Below, piece by piece: positions 1 to 7,462 of a stretch of DNA of 14,365 nucleotides (position 1 is its first letter; the number at the start of each line of letters is the position of its first letter). This DNA comes from an uncultured Mycoplasmatota bacterium (GTDB taxonomy: Bacteria > Bacillota_I > Bacilli_A > RF39 > UBA660). Both the position numbers and the translations under genes were made by a program. The notes below the pieces were generated by a model, which worked only from the letters and a program-made list of their open reading frames with translations, was not told where the DNA came from and ran no database searches. Where the stretch lies: assembly GCA_900556025.1 (NCBI GenBank), contig USNG01000037.1, positions 1 to 14,365 of the forward strand, in the 5' to 3' direction.

Positions 1-127
1 TAGAAGTAGAATTAAATAAACAAGGAAGTATTTCTTTTAAAACATTTGAGACACTGTCGAAAAAATAGCTAATGGTCTGAATATCGATCCGAAAAAACTG
101 TTGATATCTCGAAAAAATGATAAGTAA
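1..127 (+). pseudogene. C-terminal remnant of an XRE/Cro-type helix-turn-helix regulator, frameshifted
   Basis: The window opens inside a gene. From base 3 the frame reads KQGSISFKTFETLSKK and stops at TAG 66-68. The -1 frame from base 65 continues as IANGLNIDPKKLLISRKNDK and stops at TAA 125-127. Joined, this matches the usual end of an XRE-family domain (a serine-rich turn, then a 'L..IA..LN.DPK.LL' helix). The join lies in an A6 run at 60-65, and one extra A would restore a single frame. A hairpin terminator follows directly. The family call rests on about 40 residues, so it is moderate. The rest of the gene lies outside the window. Confidence 0.5.
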
Positions 128-130
128 TTA

Positions 131-151
131 AATAGCCGAAAGGCTATTTTT
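131..151 (+). terminator. Intrinsic terminator after the XRE remnant
   Basis: A perfect 7-bp stem, AATAGCC (131-137) with GGCTATT (142-148), closed by a GAAA tetraloop and running into a T tract to 151. It begins 4 nt after the stop at 127. Confidence 0.85.
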
Positions 152-253
152 GATATATCAATAATCATCAAACTGTAATATTTTATAATCACAATTTATC
201 AAATTTGATATATATATTATATCTTTTTTATTCTTAAATAAAAAGTGACTTTA

Positions 254-281
254 AAAAACACAACAATTTTGTTGTTTTTTT
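254..281 (+). terminator. Weak, probably bidirectional intrinsic terminator
   Basis: ACAACAA (260-266) pairs with TTGTTGT (269-275), followed by a T run to 281 and preceded by an A run from 253. Only two G:C pairs hold the stem. The A and T flanks make it usable from either strand. Bases 152-253 between the two terminators are very AT-rich and I see no gene in them. Confidence 0.5.
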
Positions 282-293
282 GCTGAAAATCCA

Positions 294-322
294 TTGACTT
301 ATTTTTATAAAAGTAATAAAAT
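294..322 (+). promoter_or_regulatory. Sigma-A-type promoter of the sulfonation operon
   Basis: TTGACT (294-299) and TAAAAT (317-322) are separated by exactly 17 nt, one mismatch each from TTGACA and TATAAT. Transcription would begin near 329, giving a leader of about 215 nt before the first large gene. Confidence 0.8.
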
Positions 323-351
323 ATTACACAAATTGTTGATGAGGTGGTGCT

Positions 352-492
352 ATGATTATAAAATTTTACATTAAAATAATTGGTTATATAGACTTTTATC
401 TAATGAATAAATTTTATTGCTTCATTTGTAAAAAATGCTGCAATTTATCATTATGCACTTCTTCAAATAATATTTGTATAAATGGCTACTAA
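352..492 (+). CDS. 46-residue cysteine-rich leader peptide
   Basis: An ATG at 352 follows GAGGTGG (341-347) at close spacing. The peptide begins MIIKFYIKIIGYIDF and has cysteines at 23, 26, 29, 30, 35 and 42, with CFICKKCC as the densest run; it ends INGY. Six cysteines in 46 residues is far above the level in the neighbouring proteins. The ORF sits between the operon promoter and a strong terminator, and its TAA (490-492) lies inside the terminator's 5' arm. A regulatory uORF sensing Cys-tRNA supply is the best reading. A second possibility is a small modified-peptide precursor. An internal ATG at 403 would give a 29-residue version. I recognise no family. Confidence 0.6.
   Translation: MIIKFYIKIIGYIDFYLMNKFYCFICKKCCNLSLCTSSNNICINGY
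416..444 (+). promoter_or_regulatory. Leader hairpin over the cysteine codons
   Basis: ATTGC (416-420) pairs with GCAAT (440-444), and CATTT (423-427) pairs with AAATG (433-437), around a GTAAA loop and a 2x2 internal loop. It covers the first four Cys codons (418, 427, 436, 439). A translating ribosome would melt it. I found no clear alternative pairing with the downstream terminator arm. Confidence 0.35.
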
Positions 493-523
493 AAATTGTT
501 AGTATTTTTGGTAGCCATTTTTT
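480..523 (+). terminator. Attenuator terminator upstream of the Rel-like gene
   Basis: Bases 480-496 pair with 504-520: 17 bp with one G:T wobble and a 7-nt loop. Core arms are AAATGGCTAC (480-489) and GTAGCCATTT (511-520), followed by Ts to 523. The leader-peptide stop codon (490-492) is in the 5' arm, so a ribosome finishing the peptide would sit on the arm and block the hairpin. The next gene's GGGGAGGTG (529-537) lies just beyond. Confidence 0.85.
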
Positions 524-543
524 GTTTTGGGGAGGTGTTTTAA

Positions 544-1983
544 GTGAATAATATTACATTACAAGATTTGTTAGAAAAATTAAAAGAGTATAATCCAGAA
601 GAAGTGGAAATTGTTAAAAGAGCTTATGAATATGCTGATACTTTACATAAAGGTCAAATGAGACAGAGTGGAGAACCTTATATAAGTCATCCGTTAAATG
701 TTGCCTATATTCTAGCTGATATGCACGCTGATAGAGATACAATATGTGCTGGTCTTTTACATGATACATTAGAAGATACTAACATCACAAAAGAGGATAT
801 CGCTCATGATTTTAATCAAAATGTTGCTAATTTAGTTGATGGCGTAACAAAACTATCAAAAATGAATTTTTCGTCAAAGCAAGATCAAAATTATGCTAAT
901 ACGAGAAAAATAATAACAGGTATAACGGAAGATGTAAGAATAATTATAATTAAACTTGCAGATAGACTTCATAATATGAGAACATTAGGCTTTAAATCTG
1001 AATTCAAACAAAAAGAAAATGCTCTTGAAACTATGGAAATATTTGTCCCACTTGCTTATTATATTGGTGCATATAGAATTAAATCAGAATTAGAAGATTT
1101 ATCACTTCAATATTTAAAACCTGATATGTATAAAAAAATAGAGGAACGAAAGTTAAGATTGGAAGATACAAGTGATGAGTGTCTAAAAGAAATGCTATAT
1201 AAAATTGAAACTCTATTAAATGACAAAAATATACCAAATGAAATAAAAATAAGAACAAAGAATATCTATGGTATATATAAAAGATTAAATGAAGGTCATA
1301 AATTATCTGATATACATGATTTATTGGCACTTAAAATAATGGTGGATGATGTAGCAAATTGCTATTATACTTTGGGAATGATACATAAGGAATATCATCC
1401 TATAAATGACAAATTTAAAGATTATATTTGTAATCCGAAAACAAATATGTATCAAAGTTTACATACAACAGTCTTTGGACCTGATGATAGGTTAGTACAA
1501 ACACAAATTAGAACTTTTGATATGGATAAAGTGGCATCTTTTGGTTTAACTGCATACTGGGATGAGCAAAAAGGAAAAGCAAGAGATGTAATGCAAGATG
1601 ATTTAAAACAAAAATTTCAATTTTTTAAATCATTAACAGAAATTAATTCCATGTTCGGCGATAATCAACAATTTGTAAATCAAGTAAAGACTGAGTTGTT
1701 TGCAGATAGAGTATATGTATATACAACAAAAGGAGATATTATCGAACTTCCTAAAGGAGCTACACCAATAGATTTTGCATATAAAATACATACAGATATA
1801 GGGAATACAATGGTGGGAGTATTTGTAAATGATGAATTTGTACCAATAGATTATGTATTACATAATAAAGATAGAGTTAGAATTGTTACTGATGAATTAT
1901 CTTATGGTCCTAGAATTGATTGGATAGATAAAGCACAAACAAGTTTGGCAAAAAGAAAAATAAAAGAATTTAGTAAAAAATAG
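544..1983 (+). CDS. Truncated Rel/SpoT-like protein: intact HD hydrolase, degenerate (p)ppGpp synthetase, TGS domain
   Basis: 479 aa, GTG start behind GGGGAGGTG. The order is HD hydrolase (about 25-190), RelA/SpoT synthetase (about 230-350) and TGS (about 395-455), ending just after TGS. The helical, zinc-finger/CC and ACT parts of a full-length (about 730 aa) Rel are absent. Hydrolase residues look complete: [20 protein letters not shown] and [11 protein letters not shown]. In the synthetase, RTKNIYGIY and the Asp of HDLLALK remain. The usual E-x-QIRT is QTQIRT, replacing the catalytic Glu by Gln, and the usual AExGxxAHW is ASFGLTAYW. It is therefore probably a hydrolase with weak or no synthetase activity. 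As the first gene of a PAPS/sulfotransferase operon it may act on alarmones or, by inference only, on a 3'-phosphorylated nucleotide such as PAP. CysD follows 8 nt later. Confidence 0.85.
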   Translation: MNNITLQDLLEKLKEYNPEEVEIVKRAYEYADTLHKGQMRQSGEPYISHPLNVAYILADMHADRDTICAGLLHDTLEDTNITKEDIAHDFNQNVANLVDGVTKLSKMNFSSKQDQNYANTRKIITGITEDVRIIIIKLADRLHNMRTLGFKSEFKQKENALETMEIFVPLAYYIGAYRIKSELEDLSLQYLKPDMYKKIEERKLRLEDTSDECLKEMLYKIETLLNDKNIPNEIKIRTKNIYGIYKRLNEGHKLSDIHDLLALKIMVDDVANCYYTLGMIHKEYHPINDKFKDYICNPKTNMYQSLHTTVFGPDDRLVQTQIRTFDMDKVASFGLTAYWDEQKGKARDVMQDDLKQKFQFFKSLTEINSMFGDNQQFVNQVKTELFADRVYVYTTKGDIIELPKGATPIDFAYKIHTDIGNTMVGVFVNDEFVPIDYVLHNKDRVRIVTDELSYGPRIDWIDKAQTSLAKRKIKEFSKK

Positions 1984-1991
1984 GAGGATGT

Positions 1992-2885
1992 ATGAATAAT
2001 TTAGATAGATTAGAGGCAGAGGCTATATACATAATAAGAGAGGTTGCTGCAACTTGTAAAAAACCTGTAATGTTATATTCTGTTGGAAAAGATTCATCAG
2101 TTATGATGCATTTAGCACTAAAAGCGTTTTATCCAGAAAAACCTCCTTTTCCTTTTCTACATATAGATACAAAATGGAAATTTCATGAAATGATAGAATT
2201 CAGAGATAATCAAGCTAAGAAGCATGGCATAGATTTGATTGTTTATACTAATGAAGAAGGAGTAAAAAATAATATTAATCCTTTTGAAAACGGATCAACT
2301 TATACTGATATTATGAAAACAGAAGCATTGAAACAAGCTCTTGATAAATATGGATTTACGGCGGCTTTTGGTGGAGGAAGAAGGGATGAAGAAAAATCTC
2401 GTGCAAAGGAAAGAGTATTTTCTTTTAGAAACAAGACTCATAATTGGAAACCAAAGAATCAGCGACCAGAGTTATGGAATTTATATAATACTAAAATATT
2501 TGATGGAGAATCAATAAGAGTATTCCCTTTATCAAATTGGACAGAAAAAGATATTTGGGAATACATAAAGCGAGAGAAAATAGAGGTAGTGCCATTATAT
2601 TTTGCAAAAGAAAGAGAAATAATCAATATTGAAGAGAACTTGATTTTAATTGATGATGATAGAATTTTAAAATATATTGACAAATCGAAGATAGAAAAAC
2701 ATAAGGTTAGATTTAGAACTTTGGGATGTTATCCGTTAACGGGAGGCTGTTTATCAAATGCAGATACAATAGATAAAGTCGTAGATGAAACATTAGCAGC
2801 CGTTACAAGTGAGAGAACAAGTCGAGTTATTGATCATGAAAGTAATACAAATATGGAAAAAAGAAAAAAGGAGGGGTATTTTTAA
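1992..2885 (+). CDS. cysD: Sulfate adenylyltransferase subunit 2 (ATP sulfurylase, small subunit)
   Basis: 297 aa. Together with the CysN GTPase it makes adenosine 5'-phosphosulfate (APS) from sulfate and ATP in the cytoplasm. It has the PP-loop motif SVGKDS (30-35), the family block [20 protein letters not shown] (127-146), then [24 protein letters not shown], and [18 protein letters not shown] near the C-terminus. The length is normal for CysD. The start at 1992 has AGGAGG 5 nt upstream. The stop overlaps the next start by one base (TAATG), so it is translationally coupled to cysNC, its partner subunit. Confidence 0.95.
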   Translation: MNNLDRLEAEAIYIIREVAATCKKPVMLYSVGKDSSVMMHLALKAFYPEKPPFPFLHIDTKWKFHEMIEFRDNQAKKHGIDLIVYTNEEGVKNNINPFENGSTYTDIMKTEALKQALDKYGFTAAFGGGRRDEEKSRAKERVFSFRNKTHNWKPKNQRPELWNLYNTKIFDGESIRVFPLSNWTEKDIWEYIKREKIEVVPLYFAKEREIINIEENLILIDDDRILKYIDKSKIEKHKVRFRTLGCYPLTGGCLSNADTIDKVVDETLAAVTSERTSRVIDHESNTNMEKRKKEGYF

Positions 2886-4702
2886 TGAAGGAACAATTGA
2901 AAATATTGACTTGTGGTAGTGTTGATGATGGTAAAAGCACATTAATAGGACATTTATTATATGATTCAAAATTATTATATGCTGATCAAAGAAAAGTTTT
3001 AGAGCTTGATAGCAAAGTAACAAGTAATGGTAGTATTGATTATTCTCTTTTACTTGATGGATTAGATGAAGAACGCGAACAAAAAATTACGATTGATGTT
3101 GCCTACAGATATTTTAATACATCCAGAAGAAGTTTTGTTGTTTTAGATACTCCTGGGCATGAAGAATATACACGAAATATGGCTGTCGGAGCCAGTCAAG
3201 CAGATTTAGCAATATTACTAGTTGATGCCACTAAGGGCGTTTTGAAACAAACAAAGCGACATCTAAAAATTTGCATGATGATGGGAATAAAAGATTATAT
3301 TGTTGTAATAAATAAAATGGATTTAATAAATTACGATAAAGTTAAGTTTGAGATTGCAAAGGAAGAAATTATCAGCCAATTTAGCAATTATAAATATTCT
3401 ACTTTAAAAATAATTCCTATTAGTGCAACGGTTGGCGATAATATTACAAAAAAATCGGTAAAAATGAAATGGTATCAAGATGATACATTAATGAAATACT
3501 TAGAAACTGTTAATGTAAATAAATCTGATAGTTCTAAATTTATTATGCCTGTGCAACGAGTTTGTCGGCCAAATCAAAATTTTAGAGGATTTCAAGGTAA
3601 TGTTGTTTCTGGAAAGATTAATGTCGGTGATACAATAACTTGTTTTCCAAGCAAAGAAAAAGCAAATGTAAAACAACTTTATAATTTAGATAAAAAGGTT
3701 AACACAGTATCAAATGGTGAAGCTATTACTATAGTTCTTGATAGAGAAATAGATGTTTCTAGAGGTTGCGTTTTAACAAATGAAGAAAAATTAAATAATG
3801 CAAATAACATTAATGTTACAATGTTGTGGATGGATGAAGAAAAATTGAAAATGAACACTGCTTATTATATAAACATAGGGACAATAAGTACACTATGTTA
3901 CATAAGAAAAATTAATTATAAAATAGATATAGATTCTAACGAACATATATCTTCAATAGAAAATATAACTAAAAATGATATAATTAATTGTGATTTGGAA
4001 GTATTAGAAAAAATTCCTGTTACTTTATTTGATCATAATAAGACTTTGGGATCACTAATACTAATAAATCGTATAACAAATGCAACGAGTTCATGTGCAA
4101 TCGTTAATGGTATATTGAATAATAAGAATTTATTTTATCACAATGCAGTAGTAACAAGTGAGGATAGAAAAAAAACATTATGCCAAGAACCTATAACTAT
4201 TTGGTTTACAGGTCTGTCGTGTTCAGGCAAAAGTACAATAGCAAATGAACTTGATAAGTTACTAAATAAAAATGGATATCATACTATGATTTTAGATGGT
4301 GATACTATTCGATTAGGTTTAAATAAAGATCTAAAATTTTCAAATGATGATAGAATAGAAAATATAAGAAGAATTGCAGAAGTTGCAAAACTTATGAATG
4401 ATGCAGGATTAATAAATATTGTATCATTTATTAGTCCATTAGAAATAAATAGAATAATGGCAAAACAAATAATTGGAGATAAGTTTTTTCTAGTATATGT
4501 AAATACTTCTCTTGAAGAATGTGAAAAAAGAGATAAGAAAGGTTTGTATAAAAAGGCTAGAAATGGTGAAATTAAAGATTTTACAGGGATTAATTCTCCA
4601 TTTGACATTCCGAAGAATGCTGATGTTGTTGTTGATAATATCGATTATAAAGAATGTGCCGACAAAATATATAACGCGATTGAAAAAAGGATAAAATTAT
4701 AG
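2885..4702 (+). CDS. cysNC: Fused sulfate adenylyltransferase GTPase subunit and APS kinase (CysNC)
   Basis: 605 aa. The N-terminal GTPase has GSVDDGKST (11-19), DTPGHEEYTRN (from 88) and NKMD (143-146), followed by EF-Tu-like beta-barrel domains. The C-terminal APS kinase (from about 438) has a P-loop GLSCSGKST (443-451), DRIENIRR (489-496), SFISP, KGLYKKAR and FTGINSPFDIP. With CysD it turns sulfate into APS and then PAPS, the donor for the sulfotransferase two genes on. Small departures from the usual motifs: Cys in the kinase P-loop (commonly GLSGSGKST), FISPLEINR where FISPFRxDR is common, and QKITIDVAYRYF where QGITIDVAYRYF is common. RBS AAGGAGGGG lies upstream. No PAPS reductase is linked, so PAPS is probably used for sulfonation. 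Confidence 0.95.
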   Translation: MKEQLKILTCGSVDDGKSTLIGHLLYDSKLLYADQRKVLELDSKVTSNGSIDYSLLLDGLDEEREQKITIDVAYRYFNTSRRSFVVLDTPGHEEYTRNMAVGASQADLAILLVDATKGVLKQTKRHLKICMMMGIKDYIVVINKMDLINYDKVKFEIAKEEIISQFSNYKYSTLKIIPISATVGDNITKKSVKMKWYQDDTLMKYLETVNVNKSDSSKFIMPVQRVCRPNQNFRGFQGNVVSGKINVGDTITCFPSKEKANVKQLYNLDKKVNTVSNGEAITIVLDREIDVSRGCVLTNEEKLNNANNINVTMLWMDEEKLKMNTAYYINIGTISTLCYIRKINYKIDIDSNEHISSIENITKNDIINCDLEVLEKIPVTLFDHNKTLGSLILINRITNATSSCAIVNGILNNKNLFYHNAVVTSEDRKKTLCQEPITIWFTGLSCSGKSTIANELDKLLNKNGYHTMILDGDTIRLGLNKDLKFSNDDRIENIRRIAEVAKLMNDAGLINIVSFISPLEINRIMAKQIIGDKFFLVYVNTSLEECEKRDKKGLYKKARNGEIKDFTGINSPFDIPKNADVVVDNIDYKECADKIYNAIEKRIKL

Positions 4703-4706
4703 AATT

Positions 4707-5452
4707 ATGATGATACTTATATACATTATTGTTGGATTTATTGCAGAAATGATAGATGGTACTTTAGGTATGGCTTACGGGGTAAGCTGCCGAACATTTA
4801 TAAAAACATTTACTGGTGTTCCGAGTGAAGCAATTTCATCAATAATTCATTATGCTGAAATTCCAACAACATTGTTATCAATGATATCGCATATTAGATA
4901 TAAAAACATAGATAAAAAATATTTAAGAATTTACTCATTACTGGAATAATAGGTGGATTTTTAGGGGCATATATAACCTCACTAAAAATAAATTTGATTG
5001 AATTTATAGTTAATATTTATTTAGTTATAATGGGAATTATTATTCTATATACATCAATTAAAAAGAACAAAGTTTGCTTAATGAAAAGTAAAATTTATAT
5101 TAAAATTTTAGGCTTTGTTGCATCGTTTCTGGATGCTATTGGTGGAGGTGGATGGGGTCCTATTACTACTGGCAGTTTATTAAATACAGATATTCCTACA
5201 AAAAAAGTTATAGGAACAGTTAATGCTACTGAATTTTTTGTAACATTATCTTCCTCAATAAGTTTTATATTGTTTATATCTAATATAAAAAAATATTTAA
5301 TTGTTACAATTGGTTTGATAATTGGTGGATCAATAGCTGCACCATTATCAGCAAAGCTTTGTCAAAAAATTCCAAATGAAAAGTTAAGTTTATTAATTGG
5401 AATAACATTGATTATTTTAAATTTTTATAATTGTGTTTTATTTTTTAAGTAA
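4707..5452 (+). pseudogene. TauE/SafE-family membrane transporter, frame broken near residue 71
   Basis: One TauE/SafE-like protein is split over two frames. The first reads MMILIYIIVGFIAEMIDG and LGMAYG and breaks after NIDKK; in frame it would stop at 4949. The -1 frame from base 4919 continues IFKNLLITGIIGGFLGAY and runs to TAA 5450-5452. It includes the second family repeat, FLDAIGGGGWGP, and GTVNATEFF. The break is in an A6 run (4914-4919). One extra A restores a 248-aa protein of normal family length with several hydrophobic segments. In this operon it would move an oxyanion of sulfur, plausibly sulfate inward for PAPS synthesis or a sulfonated compound or sulfite outward; direction cannot be read from the sequence. 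It starts 4 nt after cysNC with only a weak RBS, suggesting coupling. Sequencing error is as likely as a real break. Confidence 0.8.
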
Positions 5453-5462
5453 GGAGGTAAAG

Positions 5463-6434
5463 ATGAAACCTAATGTACTATGTGTTGGTTTTGCAAAATG
5501 TGGAACAACAACACTTTATGATATTATGAAACAACATCCAGATATATATTTATCTGGTATAAAAGAGCCAATTTATTATGGTAGTAAGGAATTAGTAGAA
5601 AACAAGGGATTTGAATGGTATCAAAACAGATATTATCCGAAATCGTGTGACAAGAAAGTTATTATGGAAATAAATCCGATATTAGGTAGAAGTGTTCCGG
5701 CTGATCAAATATATAAAGATTTTGGAAAAAATACAAAAATAATATTTTTAGTTAGACAACCTGCAGCTAGAATGTATTCAGAATTCAAAATGAATCTAGT
5801 TGATGGAACTTGTTTCACCGAACCGAAAGAAAATTTAGGAAAATCAACAAGAGAATTGTTTGATGACTGGATTAAAAGAAATTTTTATTTGAGTAATGGT
5901 GAGATTATTTTAAAAGATGATTATTCTACAAAATTTTGTGAAAGTGGAAATTATTATTTAAAAATTAAAGATTATATTGATACATTTGGAAGAAATAATG
6001 TGCAAGTCTTATTTTTTGAGGATTTTATAGCTCATCCCGAAGAAGTGTGTTCCAAAGTATTTGACTTTATTGGCGTTCCTTTTGATGATACTATTAATTA
6101 TAACTTACATTCAAATGATGGAAATAGATTACCAAGAAATACTTTTACAATGAAAGCAAATCAAATATGGTTTTTGAAAATTTATAAACAAATTTTAATT
6201 GAAAAAATACCTTTTACATCAGATAACATGTGTAAATTACTTAATTTTCTTACATGGCAAGCACCAATAGTATTATCTCGCCCTAATGACAATCCAGAAA
6301 AAATGAGTGATGAAGCATACAATTTTGTTAATAATTATTATCATAATATGACGGTAGAACTTTCAGACTTATTAGGCATAGATTTATTTGAAAAATGGAA
6401 TGTAAATACTAATCAAAAGGTTTTAAAAAAATAG
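5463..6434 (+). CDS. PAPS-dependent sulfotransferase (Sulfotransfer_1/3-like)
   Basis: 323 aa, starting at ATG 5463 behind AAGGAGG; an upstream alternative start would overlap the transporter and has no RBS. The 5'-phosphosulfate loop is VGFAKCGTTTLYD (8-20, Lys12), followed by HPDIYLSGIKEP (25-36). The 3'-phosphate site is FLVRQPAARMYSEF (95-108), with Arg98 and Ser106 in the R-x7-S spacing. There is no signal peptide or membrane segment, so it acts in the cytoplasm. It would transfer a sulfonate from PAPS to a hydroxyl or amine and release PAP. The fold resembles the bacterial carbohydrate/heparan-type branch, but the acceptor cannot be told from sequence. PAPS supply genes lie directly upstream and small-molecule enzymes downstream, so the acceptor is probably that pathway's product. 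Confidence 0.9.
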   Translation: MKPNVLCVGFAKCGTTTLYDIMKQHPDIYLSGIKEPIYYGSKELVENKGFEWYQNRYYPKSCDKKVIMEINPILGRSVPADQIYKDFGKNTKIIFLVRQPAARMYSEFKMNLVDGTCFTEPKENLGKSTRELFDDWIKRNFYLSNGEIILKDDYSTKFCESGNYYLKIKDYIDTFGRNNVQVLFFEDFIAHPEEVCSKVFDFIGVPFDDTINYNLHSNDGNRLPRNTFTMKANQIWFLKIYKQILIEKIPFTSDNMCKLLNFLTWQAPIVLSRPNDNPEKMSDEAYNFVNNYYHNMTVELSDLLGIDLFEKWNVNTNQKVLKK

Positions 6435-6442
6435 GAGGAAAT

Positions 6443-7462
6443 ATGGTTAAATTTGATGATGAATATTATAAAAAAACAATAGAAAAATACAATTACAATG
6501 CAATGGATTTTAAGCCAATAGATTTCGATTTAAACACAATAAGTAAGGATGTTATGAAAGAAAAATGGCTATGTCATTATAAAGCAGAAGATTTTGTTGA
6601 AGGCATAAAAGATGGCAAAAAGCAAATAGTTACAACTGGAATAGGATTAAGTGGTACGCCACATATGGGAACTTTATCACAAATTCTAAGAGCAATATTT
6701 TTGCAACAAGCTGGTTTTGATGTGCAGTTTGTTTTAGGAGATTTGGATTCTTATAATGCACGAAACCAATCTTTGGAAGTATTGGCGGAAAGGGTAGAAA
6801 AATATTCAAATTTTATTAAAAATCTAGGCTTTGATGAAAGAAAAGGAATATTAAGAAATCAAATGGATCATCCTGAAATGCTTAAAACTGCCTATTTAAT
6901 ATCAAATTGTTTAACAGATGAAGATTTTTTGGCAGCAGAGGAAGACTTATCTGAATTATATAAGAGTAAAAAAATATACAATGGAATTGATTTTAAAGTA
7001 AAACAAGCAATTTTGTTGATGGTAGCAGATTTTATTAGTTTAGGAACGATAAATGACTATGATAATGTTTTAGTAATGTTAGGTCTTGAGGAACATTTGT
7101 ATGTTCAAATAGCTCAAAAAGTTGTAGATAGAATGAAACTGGATATGTCAGTAGGAGCATTATATTCAAGAATTATTAAAGGATTGAATGGTTACCCTAA
7201 AATGAGTAAAAGTATTCCAGATTCTTCTATAACTGTTGATATGACTCCTGATAAAATATATGATTTGGTTGTAAATAGCAAAGATCAATACAATACCCCT
7301 GAAGATTCTACAATATTTCAAATGATGAGTGCAGTATCTTATTATACAATAGATGAATTAAGAGAACTTCGTGAAAAATGTATTCGAGGAGGTGCTGATT
7401 GGCATGAAGAAAAAAAAGGTTATGCAAAAGTGTTGACAAGGATATGTAAGGAGTGGAAATAA
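6443..7462 (+). CDS. Stand-alone class I aminoacyl-tRNA synthetase-like protein (TrpRS/TyrRS subclass)
   Basis: 339 aa, about the size of a TrpRS, behind AGGAGG. The nucleotide-binding signature is SGTPHMGTL (70-78), so HIGH is read as HMGT with Thr in place of the second His. The second signature is intact: PKMSKSIPDSSI (KMSKS at 253-257), followed by DMTPDKIYDLV, where TrpRS proteins have a similar SP/TP-x-x-I segment. The layout most resembles archaeal/eukaryotic-type TrpRS, but the N-terminal 60 residues are unlike it. It could charge a tRNA, or, as for other synthetase paralogues in biosynthetic operons, activate an amino acid for a small molecule. Its place between the sulfotransferase and a TrpD-like enzyme favours the second. 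Its TAA overlaps the next ATG by one base. Confidence 0.75.
   Translation: MVKFDDEYYKKTIEKYNYNAMDFKPIDFDLNTISKDVMKEKWLCHYKAEDFVEGIKDGKKQIVTTGIGLSGTPHMGTLSQILRAIFLQQAGFDVQFVLGDLDSYNARNQSLEVLAERVEKYSNFIKNLGFDERKGILRNQMDHPEMLKTAYLISNCLTDEDFLAAEEDLSELYKSKKIYNGIDFKVKQAILLMVADFISLGTINDYDNVLVMLGLEEHLYVQIAQKVVDRMKLDMSVGALYSRIIKGLNGYPKMSKSIPDSSITVDMTPDKIYDLVVNSKDQYNTPEDSTIFQMMSAVSYYTIDELRELREKCIRGGADWHEEKKGYAKVLTRICKEWK

Noticed and set aside
329..540. T-box or SAM-type riboswitch in the operon leader
   Set aside because: No GGTGGNACCGCG element, specifier loop or SAM-type core is visible; the leader is explained by the small ORF and the terminator.
4512..4694. 60-codon + strand ORF inside cysNC
   Set aside because: It lies in another frame of the APS kinase domain, whose motifs are intact through this stretch, and has no family features.
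4914..4920. Programmed -1 frameshift in the TauE-like gene
   Set aside because: T AAA AAA is not a canonical slippery heptamer and I see no stimulatory element; a missing A or real decay is more likely.
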